Source: Pseudomonas sp. StFLB209 (GTDB lineage Bacteria > Pseudomonadota > Gammaproteobacteria > Pseudomonadales > Pseudomonadaceae). Taken from it: a stretch of 64,000 nt of DNA. The position numbers were made by a program, and so were the translations under genes. Positions 1-8,529 of the stretch are shown piece by piece. Numbering within the stretch: position 1 is the stretch's first letter; each line of letters opens with the position of its first letter. The notes under the pieces are model-generated. The model worked only from the letters and a program-made list of their open reading frames with translations, had not been told where the DNA came from and made no database searches. Location of the stretch: contig NZ_AP014637.1 of NCBI RefSeq assembly GCF_000829415.1, positions 4,667,001 to 4,731,000 of the forward strand, given 5' to 3'.

Positions 1-85
1 TCTGGCGAATCTTGCGCTGCTATCGCTGCTGCTTGCGATCAGTCTAGGGCGAGGCATCAGGTATAAAAATCAAATTTTTCTATAG

Positions 86-94
86 TCAATTGAT
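86..94. promoter_or_regulatory. candidate LysR operator, upstream copy
   Basis: The 9-mer TCAATTGAT, with palindromic core TCAATTGA, lies 12 bases before the start codon of the LysR gene. The same 9-mer recurs at 1106-1114, just after that gene and before the operon it probably controls. The flanks (TATAAAAATCAAATTTTTC) are A/T-rich as expected of a promoter. Bases 1-85 hold no gene that I can support. That this is an operator is inference from position and symmetry. Confidence 0.35.
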
Positions 95-105
95 TACCTA
101 AGGTT

Positions 106-1095
106 ATGGTCAAACACACCGAGCCCGATCAGGCACTGATCAAAATGCCCTCCCTGCGGGCGGTCAAAGCCTTTGTGGCAGCGGCCAAGTATCAGAGTTT
201 TACCCGTGCCGCCGAGGCGCTGTGCGTGACCCAGGCGGCGATCAGCCGACAGATCCGCGAGCTGGAAGAACACCTGGGCGCCGCACTGTTCAACCGCGCC
301 GGGCGCACCGTGGAACTCACCGCAGCCGGGGCGATTTTCTTCGATGCGGTGCAGTTGTCGTTCACCAATATTTCCCAGGCCGCTGACCGCATTCGCAGCA
401 GCGAGAACCCCAAGCAGGTGGTAACGCTGTGTTGTTCTTCGGCCTTTGCCAATTTCTGGCTCGGTCCACGCTTGCCGGCGTTTTTCGAGGCTTACCCGGA
501 AATCGACATCAACCTGGTGGTGACCCAGAACTTTCTGGTGATGGAGAACGGCGTCAACCCGGACATCATCATCTGCAAGATCGCCAAGACCCACGAGGGC
601 TATCACAGCCAGCCGCTGGTCTGTGATGTCATCTACCCGGTGTGCACCCCGCAATACCTTGAACAACACCCGCAACTGCGCAGCCTGACCGGCATTCGCG
701 ATGGCGCGCTGTTAAACCTCAGTCCGTTCGGCCGTTCGCAGATTGCCGAACATGTCGACTGGGGCGTGTGGTTCGCCTACCAGAGCATCGATATCAAGAC
801 CCGCGCCAGCGATGCGCCGCATTACTTCAACTCCAACGACTACAACCTGCTGATCCAGTTGGCCCTGGCCCATCAGGGCGTGGCCCTGGGCTGGAACTAT
901 CTGGTCGAACCGTATCTGCAAAAGGGCCTGCTGGTGCGCCCGGTGGCTGAACAATTGGTGCACCGTGAAACCCGGCATTACCTGAGTTTCAACGAGGCCA
1001 AAAGCCGCGACCTCAGTTGTTGCCTGTTACGCGACTGGCTGCTGGAACAGTTCGCCAGTGATAGGCCAGGCGAGTTTATTGAAGCCAATGCATAA
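106..1095 (+). CDS. LysR-family transcriptional regulator (GcvA-like)
   Basis: This is a DNA-binding regulator of 329 residues. The N-terminal winged helix-turn-helix is clear at residues 14-75 (MPSLRAVKAF, then TQAAISRQIRELEE and LFNRAGRTVELT), and a periplasmic-binding-like effector domain follows. The MPSLRAL-type opening and TRAAE helix are typical of the GcvA subgroup. The ATG at 106 has AAGG very close upstream; an internal ATG at 145 would trim the unusual 13-residue extension. The gene stands 254 bp before a same-strand DapA-like/FAD-oxidase pair, so it is probably their local activator, with the inducer unknown. Confidence 0.85.
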   Translation: MVKHTEPDQALIKMPSLRAVKAFVAAAKYQSFTRAAEALCVTQAAISRQIRELEEHLGAALFNRAGRTVELTAAGAIFFDAVQLSFTNISQAADRIRSSENPKQVVTLCCSSAFANFWLGPRLPAFFEAYPEIDINLVVTQNFLVMENGVNPDIIICKIAKTHEGYHSQPLVCDVIYPVCTPQYLEQHPQLRSLTGIRDGALLNLSPFGRSQIAEHVDWGVWFAYQSIDIKTRASDAPHYFNSNDYNLLIQLALAHQGVALGWNYLVEPYLQKGLLVRPVAEQLVHRETRHYLSFNEAKSRDLSCCLLRDWLLEQFASDRPGEFIEANA

Positions 1096-1105
1096 CGCCA
1101 GCTCA

Positions 1106-1114
1106 TCAATTGAT
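1106..1114. promoter_or_regulatory. candidate LysR operator, downstream copy
   Basis: This is the second copy of TCAATTGAT, inside the perfect palindrome ATCAATTGAT at 1105-1114. It lies in the 254-bp gap between the LysR gene and the DapA-like gene. Identical motifs before the regulator and before the putative target operon suggest a shared binding site. No -35/-10 pair can be assigned with confidence. Confidence 0.35.
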
Positions 1115-1349
1115 GGGCATAAATGTCGCTGTAACCCTCTGCTGTTCGTAATTACTCTTTAACTCAGCCCGCGCAGGCCATTTACTTGCTGAAGCGGGGT
1201 TATTTGCAACTTCCTCACCTGCGTTATCGAGGCTCAGCCACCAGGTTTGCAACGGGCATTGTCGATCTCTCGACAGCGTCTGCTGGCTGCCTGCTGCCTG
1301 GTTTTGGCTGACCTGCAACGACATCACGAACAACAAGAGGCGCGACTCA

Positions 1350-2243
1350 ATGTCTGCATTCCAGTTTTCCGGTATCAACCTGGCCATCACCACTCCATTC
1401 GATGCTCAGGGCAAGATTGACTATGCCCGTTTCGAGCAACTGATCGAGCGCTATCTCGCGGCAGGTATTCAGGGTTTCGTGCTTAGTTCCGGTACCGGCA
1501 TGCATGTGTATCTGAGCAAGGATGAGTCCAGGGAACTGGTAGCGTTTGGCGCCAGGGTCATCAATGGCCGTGCCCGCATCATTGCCCAGACCTCCGCACT
1601 GCTGGCTGACGAGGTGGTCGAGCGCACCCGGCACGCGGCCAGCGTCGGCGCTAATGGCGTGATGGTCTTGCCGCCGTTTTTCGAAGGCCCGACCGATGAC
1701 CAGGGCATTATCGATTTCTACTCCACCGTCAGTGAGGCCGGGCTGCCGATCATTGGCTACAACGTGCCACAGGCGGTGGGTGTGGAAGTGACGCCTTCGC
1801 TGTTCAAACAACTGAGCGAAATCCCCAACTTTGTCTCGGTCAAGGACAGCAGCGGTGACCTGGCGGCCCAGGCGGCGCTGATCCGCACCGGTCTGCCGAC
1901 CATGAACGGTGCTGACCCGCTGGTGCCCTACGCGCTATATGCCGGTGCGGCCGGGCTGATCTGGGGCGGAGCCAATATTGCGCCGCGTACCTGTGTGGCG
2001 CTGGTCAATGCTGCGCTGGAAAAACAATGGGACCGCGCGCGGGAAATCTGGCGTGAGCTGGAGCCGGTCATGTCGCTGATCTGGCAGGGTGATTATGTGC
2101 AGTCGGTGTATGCCGCCGCCGAAATCACCGGTTACGCCGCTGGTAACCCGCGCCGTCCGCTGGCCCGTTTGTCGGCCGACAAGCTGCAGCACCTGCAGGC
2201 GGTGGTCGCACCGCTGGCCGCTTATGAAACCAGCCTGGCCTGA
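1350..2243 (+). CDS. DapA/NAL-family aldolase or deaminase
   Basis: This is a 297-residue class I aldolase-fold protein of the dihydrodipicolinate synthase / N-acetylneuraminate lyase family, at the usual family length. The Schiff-base lysine is K165 in SVKDSSGDL and the conserved tyrosine is Y137 in IIGYNVPQ. AAGAGGCG precedes the ATG. It is followed after 19 bp by an FAD amine/amino-acid oxidase gene, so it is more likely a catabolic enzyme (2-keto acid aldolase or cyclic-imine deaminase) than a lysine-biosynthetic DapA. Substrate is unknown. Members of this family pair with FAD dehydrogenases in hydroxyproline-type pathways, which is one possibility only. Confidence 0.85.
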   Translation: MSAFQFSGINLAITTPFDAQGKIDYARFEQLIERYLAAGIQGFVLSSGTGMHVYLSKDESRELVAFGARVINGRARIIAQTSALLADEVVERTRHAASVGANGVMVLPPFFEGPTDDQGIIDFYSTVSEAGLPIIGYNVPQAVGVEVTPSLFKQLSEIPNFVSVKDSSGDLAAQAALIRTGLPTMNGADPLVPYALYAGAAGLIWGGANIAPRTCVALVNAALEKQWDRAREIWRELEPVMSLIWQGDYVQSVYAAAEITGYAAGNPRRPLARLSADKLQHLQAVVAPLAAYETSLA

Positions 2244-2262
2244 CCGTCGCGGAGCAGCAGCT

Positions 2263-3588
2263 ATGTACGTGGCATCGAAGTTTCCCAAGCACAACAGCCT
2301 GTCGGGCTGGGTCGCCATGCTCGCGCAGCGCAAGCCGGCTCCGTTGTTGAGCAGCGTGGTCAGTGTCGATGTGGCGATCATCGGCGCCGGCTTTGCTGGC
2401 CTGTCTGCCGCCCGGCGCCTGTCACAACTGGACCCGACCCTCAAGGTCGCGGTGCTGGAAGCCGGTGTGGTCGGCGAGGGCGCCACCGGGCGCAACTCGG
2501 GGTTCATCATCGACCTGCCTCACGAAGTCAGTTCCGAAGACTTCGGTGACACCTCCACCGAGCGCGCCCGGCGCGACATTTTCCTGTACCGCACGGCCAT
2601 TGGGCTGGCCACCGACATGGCCGACGAGTTTGGCTGGGGACGTGAGGTTCTCGACCGCTGCGGTCGCTACAGCGTGGCGATCAGCGCCAAGGGCGATGAG
2701 CACATCCGCAGCTACGCCAGACAGCTCGACGGCCTGGGCGAGGCGCACCGCATTCTCGACGGCGACCAGATCCATGAGGTCACCGGCTGCCCGATGTACA
2801 CCTCAGGGCTGTTCATGCCTGGCACCGTGATGGTTCAGCCGGCAGCGTATATCCGGGCGGTGGCCGATGGGCTGCGCGCGCCGGTGAGCGTGTACGAGAA
2901 TACCCCGGTGCAGCGTTTCGAGAAGACCGGCAACACCTGGCAATTGAAAACCCCGCAAGGCACGGTCAGCGCTGGCAAGATCATTCTGGCCAACAACGGT
3001 CATGCCGAGAGCTTCGGGTTGTTCAAGGGCACGTTGCTGCACGTGTTCACCTACGCGTCGCTGAGCGAACCGTTCGATCCCAGGCGCCTCAGTGGCCAGC
3101 GTGACTGGGCCGCCACACCAGCCTTGCCGATGGGCACCACGGTGCGGCGGATCAGCAGCGAGCAGGGCGACCGGCTGCTGATTCGCTCGCGGTATTCGTA
3201 CCACGCGGGGCTGGAAATCAGCGAAAGGCACATTCGCGCGGCGGGCAGGGTCCACGACCAGAAGTTCGCCACACGCTTTGCGGGCCTGCCGGATGTGCAG
3301 ATGCAATACCTCTGGGGTGGGCCGATGGCGCTGACCGTCAACAGCGTGCCGGTGTTTGGCGAGGTCGAAAACGGCTTGTACGCCGCCATAGCCTGCAACG
3401 GCCTGGGTGCGTCGAAATCCACCGCGGCCGGTATTGCGGCGGCAGAGAATGTGCTGGGTCTGGATTCGCGGATGGTGCAGATCCTCAGCGGTTACGAGCA
3501 GCCGAAGAAACTGCCGCCCCAGCCGCTATTGAGCATCGGTGCCAAGGCCAACCTGCGCCTGCGCGAGTGGCGCGCCGGACGGGAGTAG
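2263..3588 (+). CDS. FAD-dependent amine/amino-acid oxidase (DAO family, PuuB-like)
   Basis: This is a 441-residue flavoenzyme. The Rossmann motif for FAD is near the N terminus (VDVAIIGAGFAGLSAARRL), followed by GATGRNSGF, typical of the gamma-glutamylputrescine oxidase / glycine oxidase group. The C-terminal FAD-contact region contains the segment YAAIACNGLG. The ATG at 2263 has GGAG eight bases upstream and sits 19 bp after the DapA-like gene, so the two are co-transcribed. A longer reading to 2089 would overlap that gene and is not favoured. It probably oxidises an amine or D-amino acid whose product is handled by the neighbour. Substrate not determinable. Confidence 0.85.
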   Translation: MYVASKFPKHNSLSGWVAMLAQRKPAPLLSSVVSVDVAIIGAGFAGLSAARRLSQLDPTLKVAVLEAGVVGEGATGRNSGFIIDLPHEVSSEDFGDTSTERARRDIFLYRTAIGLATDMADEFGWGREVLDRCGRYSVAISAKGDEHIRSYARQLDGLGEAHRILDGDQIHEVTGCPMYTSGLFMPGTVMVQPAAYIRAVADGLRAPVSVYENTPVQRFEKTGNTWQLKTPQGTVSAGKIILANNGHAESFGLFKGTLLHVFTYASLSEPFDPRRLSGQRDWAATPALPMGTTVRRISSEQGDRLLIRSRYSYHAGLEISERHIRAAGRVHDQKFATRFAGLPDVQMQYLWGGPMALTVNSVPVFGEVENGLYAAIACNGLGASKSTAAGIAAAENVLGLDSRMVQILSGYEQPKKLPPQPLLSIGAKANLRLREWRAGRE

Positions 3589-3659
3589 GGCGGTCGTGGC
3601 CGGTAAAATCGGTCATCGGCCATTGGCCCATTTGCCATACAGCGCCTAACCTGATTCAT

Positions 3660-3680
3660 GAGCCCCCGCAACGGGGGCTC
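3660..3680 (+). terminator. hairpin after the DapA/FAD-oxidase operon
   Basis: A perfect 9-bp stem (GAGCCCCCG paired with CGGGGGCTC) with a CAA loop is followed by TTCC rather than a long T run. It lies about 70 bp after the oxidase stop and 48 bp before the next start, as expected for an intrinsic terminator. Confidence 0.6.
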
Positions 3681-3728
3681 TTCCACACGAGGGTGGGCAA
3701 CAGCCCTACCAGGGATCAGGAGGCGTCG

Positions 3729-4070
3729 ATGTCCAGACACAACGTAATCGAGAGTCTGTACGCATGGCTGATGATTGTGGCGATCATCAGTGTCTTCAAT
3801 ATCCAGTACCTGATAAACGCGCTGCTGATCGGGGTCCTGATCAGCCTGGCGTACTTGCCGGCCTACAAGTTTCTCGGCGACAGCGTGCGTTCGGTGAATC
3901 GCAATGTCCTGCTGCGCTTTGTCGGCATCGGCTTTGCCATGGCGCTGGCGGCGCTGTGCGTGCTGGGCGACGAGTCCAAGGGCAACGCCATGGTCGCGGC
4001 GATCCTCGGTTACGTGGCCGCTCGCCCGGCACGGATGATGGTCAGCACCTACCTGGTGGCTGAAGACTGA
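3729..4070 (+). CDS. small integral membrane protein
   Basis: This is a 113-residue hydrophobic protein that I do not recognise as a named family. Predicted membrane segments are at about residues 10-45 (two closely spaced: WLMIVAIISVF and INALLIGVLISLAYL), 60-80 (VLLRFVGIGFAMALAALCVL) and a weaker one near 87-97. The loops are short. AGGAGG lies five bases before the ATG, a near-ideal ribosome site. It is probably transcribed alone, being flanked by a hairpin upstream and a 155-bp gap downstream. Confidence 0.7.
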   Translation: MSRHNVIESLYAWLMIVAIISVFNIQYLINALLIGVLISLAYLPAYKFLGDSVRSVNRNVLLRFVGIGFAMALAALCVLGDESKGNAMVAAILGYVAARPARMMVSTYLVAED

Positions 4071-4225
4071 CCGACAGCAGGCCGGGCCGGACAACCGCCC
4101 GGCCTGCCAGATCGTCGGAAACGACCTGCGCATACCTGATTGCGTCCGATGTCCGCCATAGACAATTGGCTATCCGTTGCCTGGCTTATACCTGCGGCAT
4201 CTTTCGACTGGATGCAGCCACCCTC

Positions 4226-5104
4226 ATGCTCACCACCGCTGACAACCCGCCTGTCAACCGCACCCGCCTGGGGATCGCCCTGTGCCTGTTATCGATGCTG
4301 ATCTTCGCCAGCCAGGACGGTATTACCAAGCTGCTGATCCGCGACCTGCCCGCTGCGCAACTGGTGATGATGCGTTATTGGGTCTTCGTGCTGCTGGCAC
4401 TGGTGCTGGCCTGGCGACAAGGTGGGCTGCGGGTGGCCGCCCGCAGCAGCCATCGGGGCTTTCAGATACTGCGCAGTCTGCTGGGCGTTATTGAACTGGC
4501 CCTGTTTGCCCTGGCCCTGCGCTACCTGGGCCTGGCGGAAACTCATGCGTTGTATGCAGTATTCCCGCTACTGGCCATCGCCCTTGCGGTGATCTTCCTG
4601 CGCGAGCGGGTCAGCCGCCGCCAGATCGTCGCGGCGGTGATCGGCTTTGCCGGCACCCTGGTGATTCTGCGCCCTGGCGCTGCTGCCTTTGATCTGGCCG
4701 GGCTGATCCCGTTGGCCGCGGCGTTGTGTTTTGCGGTGTTCAACGTGCTCAGCCGCAAGATCGGCGGCACTGACAGTTTTGCGACCAACACCCTGTACAT
4801 GGGCGTGGTCGGCGCGATGGCCTCCAGCGGTTTCGGCCTGGCCAACTGGGTTGAACCCAGCCCTGTGCAGTGGAGCCTGATCGGCGTGCTGTGCGTCACT
4901 GGCGTCAGCGCGCAACTGCTACTCATCCAGTCGCTTAAATACGCCGAAGCCTCGACCCTGCAACCGTTCAACTACTCCTTGCTGGTGTTTGCCACTCTGG
5001 TGGGCGTGTTCGCTTTTGCCGAAGTGCCAGACAGGTGGGTCGTGGGTGGATCGATCATGGTCGTGCTGGGCGGGATGCTGGCGTTCAAGAGCGGCAAAAG
5101 ATGA
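4226..5104 (+). CDS. DMT-superfamily transporter (EamA domains)
   Basis: This is a 292-residue inner-membrane protein with ten hydrophobic segments arranged as two EamA repeats, the usual size for drug/metabolite exporters. The first repeat begins at LGIALCLLSMLIFASQDGITK. The second covers roughly residues 145-285. The ATG at 4226 is preferred because it puts the N terminus a few residues before the first membrane helix; an upstream start at 4166 would add 20 non-hydrophobic residues. It ends 27 bp before a convergent XRE-cupin regulator. Substrate unknown. Confidence 0.85.
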   Translation: MLTTADNPPVNRTRLGIALCLLSMLIFASQDGITKLLIRDLPAAQLVMMRYWVFVLLALVLAWRQGGLRVAARSSHRGFQILRSLLGVIELALFALALRYLGLAETHALYAVFPLLAIALAVIFLRERVSRRQIVAAVIGFAGTLVILRPGAAAFDLAGLIPLAAALCFAVFNVLSRKIGGTDSFATNTLYMGVVGAMASSGFGLANWVEPSPVQWSLIGVLCVTGVSAQLLLIQSLKYAEASTLQPFNYSLLVFATLVGVFAFAEVPDRWVVGGSIMVVLGGMLAFKSGKR

Positions 5105-5131
5105 TGGTCTGCGCCATTTGCCGGGCCGGCC

Positions 5132-5710
5132 TCAGGTCCGAGCATGCAGAATATTCAGCAAATACCGGCAGCCCCGAGTATCAGACGCTACAAAGCTCAC
5201 CGGCTGATCCACCGCGAAATCCAGGTGATCACCGCTTTGCAATTGATAGACCTGCTCGCCATAGGTGACCTGCAGCTCACCTTCGAGCAACCATAGCCGC
5301 TGCCGATACGCATTGGCCTGCCAGCGCGGATAGTCGATGCGGCTGCCGGCCGGCAGGTCGATCTCGACCAGTTCACTGCCGCTGGCCTCATCGAGCTCCG
5401 CTACCTGTCGGCGCAGATAGCCGGTGGACGGATCGCGCCAGGTTTCCTGCTCGTCGCGCCGCCTTAGCCGCGATGCATCATCGGGCGTGTCGTCGGCCAG
5501 CAATTCGGTCAGGGCTATGCCCAGCCCGGCGGCCAGCTTGCCCAGCACCACGGCGGTGGGGCTGCTTTCCAGGCGTTCGATTTTGGAAATCATCGCCTTG
5601 CTGACGCCGGAACGTTCTGCCAATTGCGCCAGGCTCAGCCGTTGTTGCGTGCGCAGGTGAGCAATACGCCGGGCGATCAGATCATCAATGCTGGGTGGGC
5701 TGGCCGTCAT
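5132..5710 (-). CDS. XRE-family regulator with C-terminal cupin
   Basis: This is a 192-residue protein. It has a Cro/CI helix-turn-helix at residues 10-65 (LSLAQLAERSGVSKAMISKIE) and a cupin-2 sensor domain at about 105-185 (GDHLDFAVDQPVSF). Such proteins bind DNA and sense a small metabolite. It is divergent from an acetyltransferase gene with 90 bp between the starts, the arrangement in which regulators of this type control the GNAT neighbour and themselves. Confidence 0.85.
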   Translation of the reverse strand: MTASPPSIDDLIARRIAHLRTQQRLSLAQLAERSGVSKAMISKIERLESSPTAVVLGKLAAGLGIALTELLADDTPDDASRLRRRDEQETWRDPSTGYLRRQVAELDEASGSELVEIDLPAGSRIDYPRWQANAYRQRLWLLEGELQVTYGEQVYQLQSGDHLDFAVDQPVSFVASDTRGCRYLLNILHART

Positions 5711-5744
5711 CTTGGCGTCTCGGTTGGGCTTCTCATGATTTAAA

Positions 5745-5758
5745 ATCCACTATAGGAT
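5745..5758. promoter_or_regulatory. divergent promoter region with small inverted repeat
   Basis: The 90-bp gap between the XRE-cupin gene and the GNAT gene contains ATCC-ACTATA-GGAT, an inverted repeat in an A/T-rich stretch (TTTAAAATCC upstream). It is the only symmetric element I see there and is a candidate operator for the XRE protein. Inference from position. Confidence 0.35.
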
Positions 5759-5800
5759 ACGAATCGTCTCTAATTGTGTTTTAGCCGGGAAGCGTCATAA

Positions 5801-6322
5801 ATGCAAATGATCGATTGCACAGAACAGCACCATGCGCAGGCCATCCTGGACATCTTCAACCACGAAATTCGCCATTCTACTGCGCTCTACGACTACCAGC
5901 CCTGGGATATCAGCGTCATGAAGGCGTGGTTCGAAACCAAGCGCGCCGGCAACTTTCCGGTCATCGGTGTGCAAGGCGAGCAAGGTCAACTGCTGGGCTT
6001 TGCCACCTACGGCACCTTCCGCACCCGCGCCGCGTACAAGTACAGCGTCGAACACTCGGTGTACATCCACCCGGATCATCGCGGTGCCGGGTTGGGTAAA
6101 TACCTGTTGGGCAGCCTGATCGAACAGGCACGCTCACGCGGTGTGCATACGCTGGTTGGCGGTATCGACCTGGGTAACCAGGCGAGCATTCACTTGCATG
6201 AGCGGATGGGCTTTGAACGCAGCGGAGTGATCCGCGAGGCGGCTTACAAGTTTGGCCAGTGGCTGGATCTGGTGTTTTACCAGAAGGTGCTGGATACGCC
6301 GCTGGTGCCGACGGAAGACTGA
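5801..6322 (+). CDS. GNAT N-acetyltransferase (phosphinothricin-acetyltransferase type)
   Basis: This is a 173-residue acetyltransferase. The acetyl-CoA pyrophosphate loop is HRGAGLGKYL (residues 88-97). IRHSTALYDYQPW near the N terminus and GFERSGVIREAAYKFGQW near the C terminus are the signature of the Pat/MnaT (YncA) subgroup, which acetylates phosphinothricin, methionine sulfoximine or related amino acids. It is divergent from the XRE-cupin gene. Its stop codon abuts that of the convergent AraC gene with no spacer. Confidence 0.88.
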   Translation: MQMIDCTEQHHAQAILDIFNHEIRHSTALYDYQPWDISVMKAWFETKRAGNFPVIGVQGEQGQLLGFATYGTFRTRAAYKYSVEHSVYIHPDHRGAGLGKYLLGSLIEQARSRGVHTLVGGIDLGNQASIHLHERMGFERSGVIREAAYKFGQWLDLVFYQKVLDTPLVPTED

Positions 6323-7096
6323 TTAGCGAAAAAAACCACTTGGCGGCATGCCGAACTGCTTCTTGAACATGCTGGTGAACGCGCTGGGGCTGTCGTACCC
6401 CAGTTGCAGGGCCACTTCAATGATCCGCTCGCCGCACGCGATCTTCTCCAGTGCCATCAGCAAACGTGCCTGCTGGCGCCATTGGCCGAAGGTCATGCCG
6501 GTGTCTTTGCGAAACAGCCGCTGCAAGGTTTTTTCATCCACCTGCAGATGCCTGGCCCAGTCGGTCATGGTGGAGTGGTCGGCGGGGTTGTGCTGCAAGG
6601 TGCGGCAGATCAATTGCAGGCGAGGATCGGCCGGTTGCCGCAGCTCCAGTGGCAGGGTTGGCAAGACCACCAACTCATCGACAATCAGGCGCAGTAGCCG
6701 GGCTTGCCGCGAGTCGTCCGGGTAGATTCCGTCCAGCCCGACCGAGGCTTTGATCAATTCGCTGAGCAGTGGCGAGATGCTCACCGCTCGGGTCTGTTGC
6801 GGCAGATCCGGGGCGCAGTGCGGCTGGACGAAGACGCTGCGCATTTTCACCGCCCCCACGCAGCGAATCGCGTGGATCTGCCCACAGGGCATCCAGATGC
6901 CCCGGCTGGGCGGCACGATCCATTGGCGGTCAGCCGAGTGCACGACCATCACCCCCTCGATGGCGTAAATCAGCTGATGTTTATTGTGTTGGTGGGGCGC
7001 AATCAGCCAGTTTTCCGGGTAATCGGTGGCGCTGCTGATGATCATCCAGGCACCGGCATCGATCTGCGCAACGAACTGTTCTTGGGGTCTGAGCAT
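6323..7096 (-). CDS. AraC-family regulator with N-terminal cupin
   Basis: This is a 257-residue protein with a cupin-type effector domain at residues 25-110 (HQHNKHQLIYAIEGVMVV) and a C-terminal double helix-turn-helix at about 155-255 (DEKTLQRLFRKDTGMTFGQWR, then IIEVALQLGYDSPSAFTSMFKK). The domain order matches NimR-type regulators that control a neighbouring efflux gene. The next gene upstream on the same strand is an MFS pump, 53 bp away, and is the probable target. Confidence 0.85.
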   Translation of the reverse strand: MLRPQEQFVAQIDAGAWMIISSATDYPENWLIAPHQHNKHQLIYAIEGVMVVHSADRQWIVPPSRGIWMPCGQIHAIRCVGAVKMRSVFVQPHCAPDLPQQTRAVSISPLLSELIKASVGLDGIYPDDSRQARLLRLIVDELVVLPTLPLELRQPADPRLQLICRTLQHNPADHSTMTDWARHLQVDEKTLQRLFRKDTGMTFGQWRQQARLLMALEKIACGERIIEVALQLGYDSPSAFTSMFKKQFGMPPSGFFR

Positions 7097-7149
7097 CTGG
7101 CGGTTGGTCTCGGCAGGGCGGTACGCCGGTCAGGCGTACCTTACACAAT

Positions 7150-8373
7150 TCATGCCGCGCGGGTGCGGGGCAACAGGAGGGTGGCCAGGCCCAGCAATGG
7201 CAAGAAGGCGGTCAACTGGTAGACCCAGACAATGCCATGGGTATCGGCCAGCGCGCCCAGGCCCGCCGCAGCAATTCCGCTGACCCCGAACATCAGGCCA
7301 AACATGACCCCGGACACCATGCCGACCCGGCCGGGCACCGCTTCCTGGGCGTAGACCACCAAGGCGGCGAAGGCTGAAGACATCACCAGGCCGATAATCA
7401 CCGACAGCACCGCCGTCCAGACCATGCCGACATGAGGCAAGGCCAGCGCAAAGGGCGCCACGCCGACGAACGAGAGCCAGATGACCGCCTTGCGGCCGAT
7501 CCGATCACCCACAGGTCCCCCGGCGAACGTGCCGACTGCCACGGCGGCGAGGAACATGAACAGGAACAACTGGCTGTCCTGCACGCTCAGGCCAAACTGC
7601 GCGATCAGGTAAAAGGTGAAGTAGTTAGTGAACGAAGCGATGTACACGAACTTGGCGAACACCAGCAGCGCAATCACCAGCATGGCCTGGATCACTTTGC
7701 CCCGTGGCAGCCCTGCTGCTTTGTTGCGCGCCATGCTGTCGAGCCGCGCCTGGCCGTGGCGCAGGGTCCAGCCGGTGAGGCGCAGCAGCAGGCAGATTGC
7801 CAGTCCCGCGGCGAGCATGAACCAGGCAATCGCCGGTTGGCCGTGGGGTATCACCACGACCGCCGCGAGCAACGGGCCGATAGCGGAACCTGCGTTGCCG
7901 CCGACCTGAAAGGTCGCCTGCGCGGTGCCGAAGCGCCCGCCCGAGGCCAGTCGGGCAATCCGCGACGCTTCCGGGTGAAAAGTCGCCGAACCGACCCCGA
8001 CCATGGCGGCTGCCACCAGCAGCATTTCATAGCTACTGGCGAAGGCCAGCAGGGCAATGCCGAACAGGGTCATGAACATGCCCGACGGCAGCAGCCACGG
8101 CAGGGGGCGCTTATCGGTGTACAGACCAATCCAGGGTTGCAGCAATGAAGCGGTCACCTGATACACCAGACCGATCCAGCCGATCTGCGCAAAACTCAGG
8201 GAAAAGTCGCTTTTAAGCAGGGGATAGATCGCCGGCAATAACGCCTGGATCAAGTCATTGAGCAAGTGGGCGAAGGCGGCGGCACCGACCACCCGGATCA
8301 GGAAGCCCTGAGGCTGGTCGGCACGGGTCGGGCTGGGAGTGGATACCGTGGGAATGGCAGTCTGGCTGGTCAT
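7150..8373 (-). CDS. MFS transporter, fosmidomycin-resistance (Fsr) type
   Basis: This is a 407-residue inner-membrane transporter with twelve hydrophobic segments and the MFS loop motif GDRIGRKAV between helices 8 and 9. The segment AFAHLLNDLIQALLPAIYPL near residue 35 and GSATFHPEASR are characteristic of Fsr, which exports fosmidomycin and related compounds. The start at 8373 is chosen because upstream codons back to 8520 encode polar, non-membrane sequence atypical of the family. An AraC regulator lies just downstream. Confidence 0.88.
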   Translation of the reverse strand: MTSQTAIPTVSTPSPTRADQPQGFLIRVVGAAAFAHLLNDLIQALLPAIYPLLKSDFSLSFAQIGWIGLVYQVTASLLQPWIGLYTDKRPLPWLLPSGMFMTLFGIALLAFASSYEMLLVAAAMVGVGSATFHPEASRIARLASGGRFGTAQATFQVGGNAGSAIGPLLAAVVVIPHGQPAIAWFMLAAGLAICLLLRLTGWTLRHGQARLDSMARNKAAGLPRGKVIQAMLVIALLVFAKFVYIASFTNYFTFYLIAQFGLSVQDSQLFLFMFLAAVAVGTFAGGPVGDRIGRKAVIWLSFVGVAPFALALPHVGMVWTAVLSVIIGLVMSSAFAALVVYAQEAVPGRVGMVSGVMFGLMFGVSGIAAAGLGALADTHGIVWVYQLTAFLPLLGLATLLLPRTRAA

Positions 8374-8529
8374 GACGGACTCTTGGCTGGAGGAACACAT
8401 GGACGTCTGCGGGTAGCAGAGCGTCTGCAAGGTGTGTCCAGCGTAAGGAGCGCGCCAGCGCCTGTCTTGCGAAGTAAGGGTGTGGACTATCGCGTTTCGG
8501 GCATTGGCCTGCGTGGTCACCGGAGTCAG

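Noticed and set aside
1350..2243. Annotation as the lysine-biosynthetic dapA
   Set aside because: The gene is in an operon with an amine-oxidase-type flavoenzyme under a LysR regulator, and the family is broad; family-level naming is all that can be supported.
2089..2262. 58-codon upstream extension of the FAD oxidase
   Set aside because: It overlaps the DapA-like gene, lacks family similarity, and a better ribosome site precedes the ATG at 2263.
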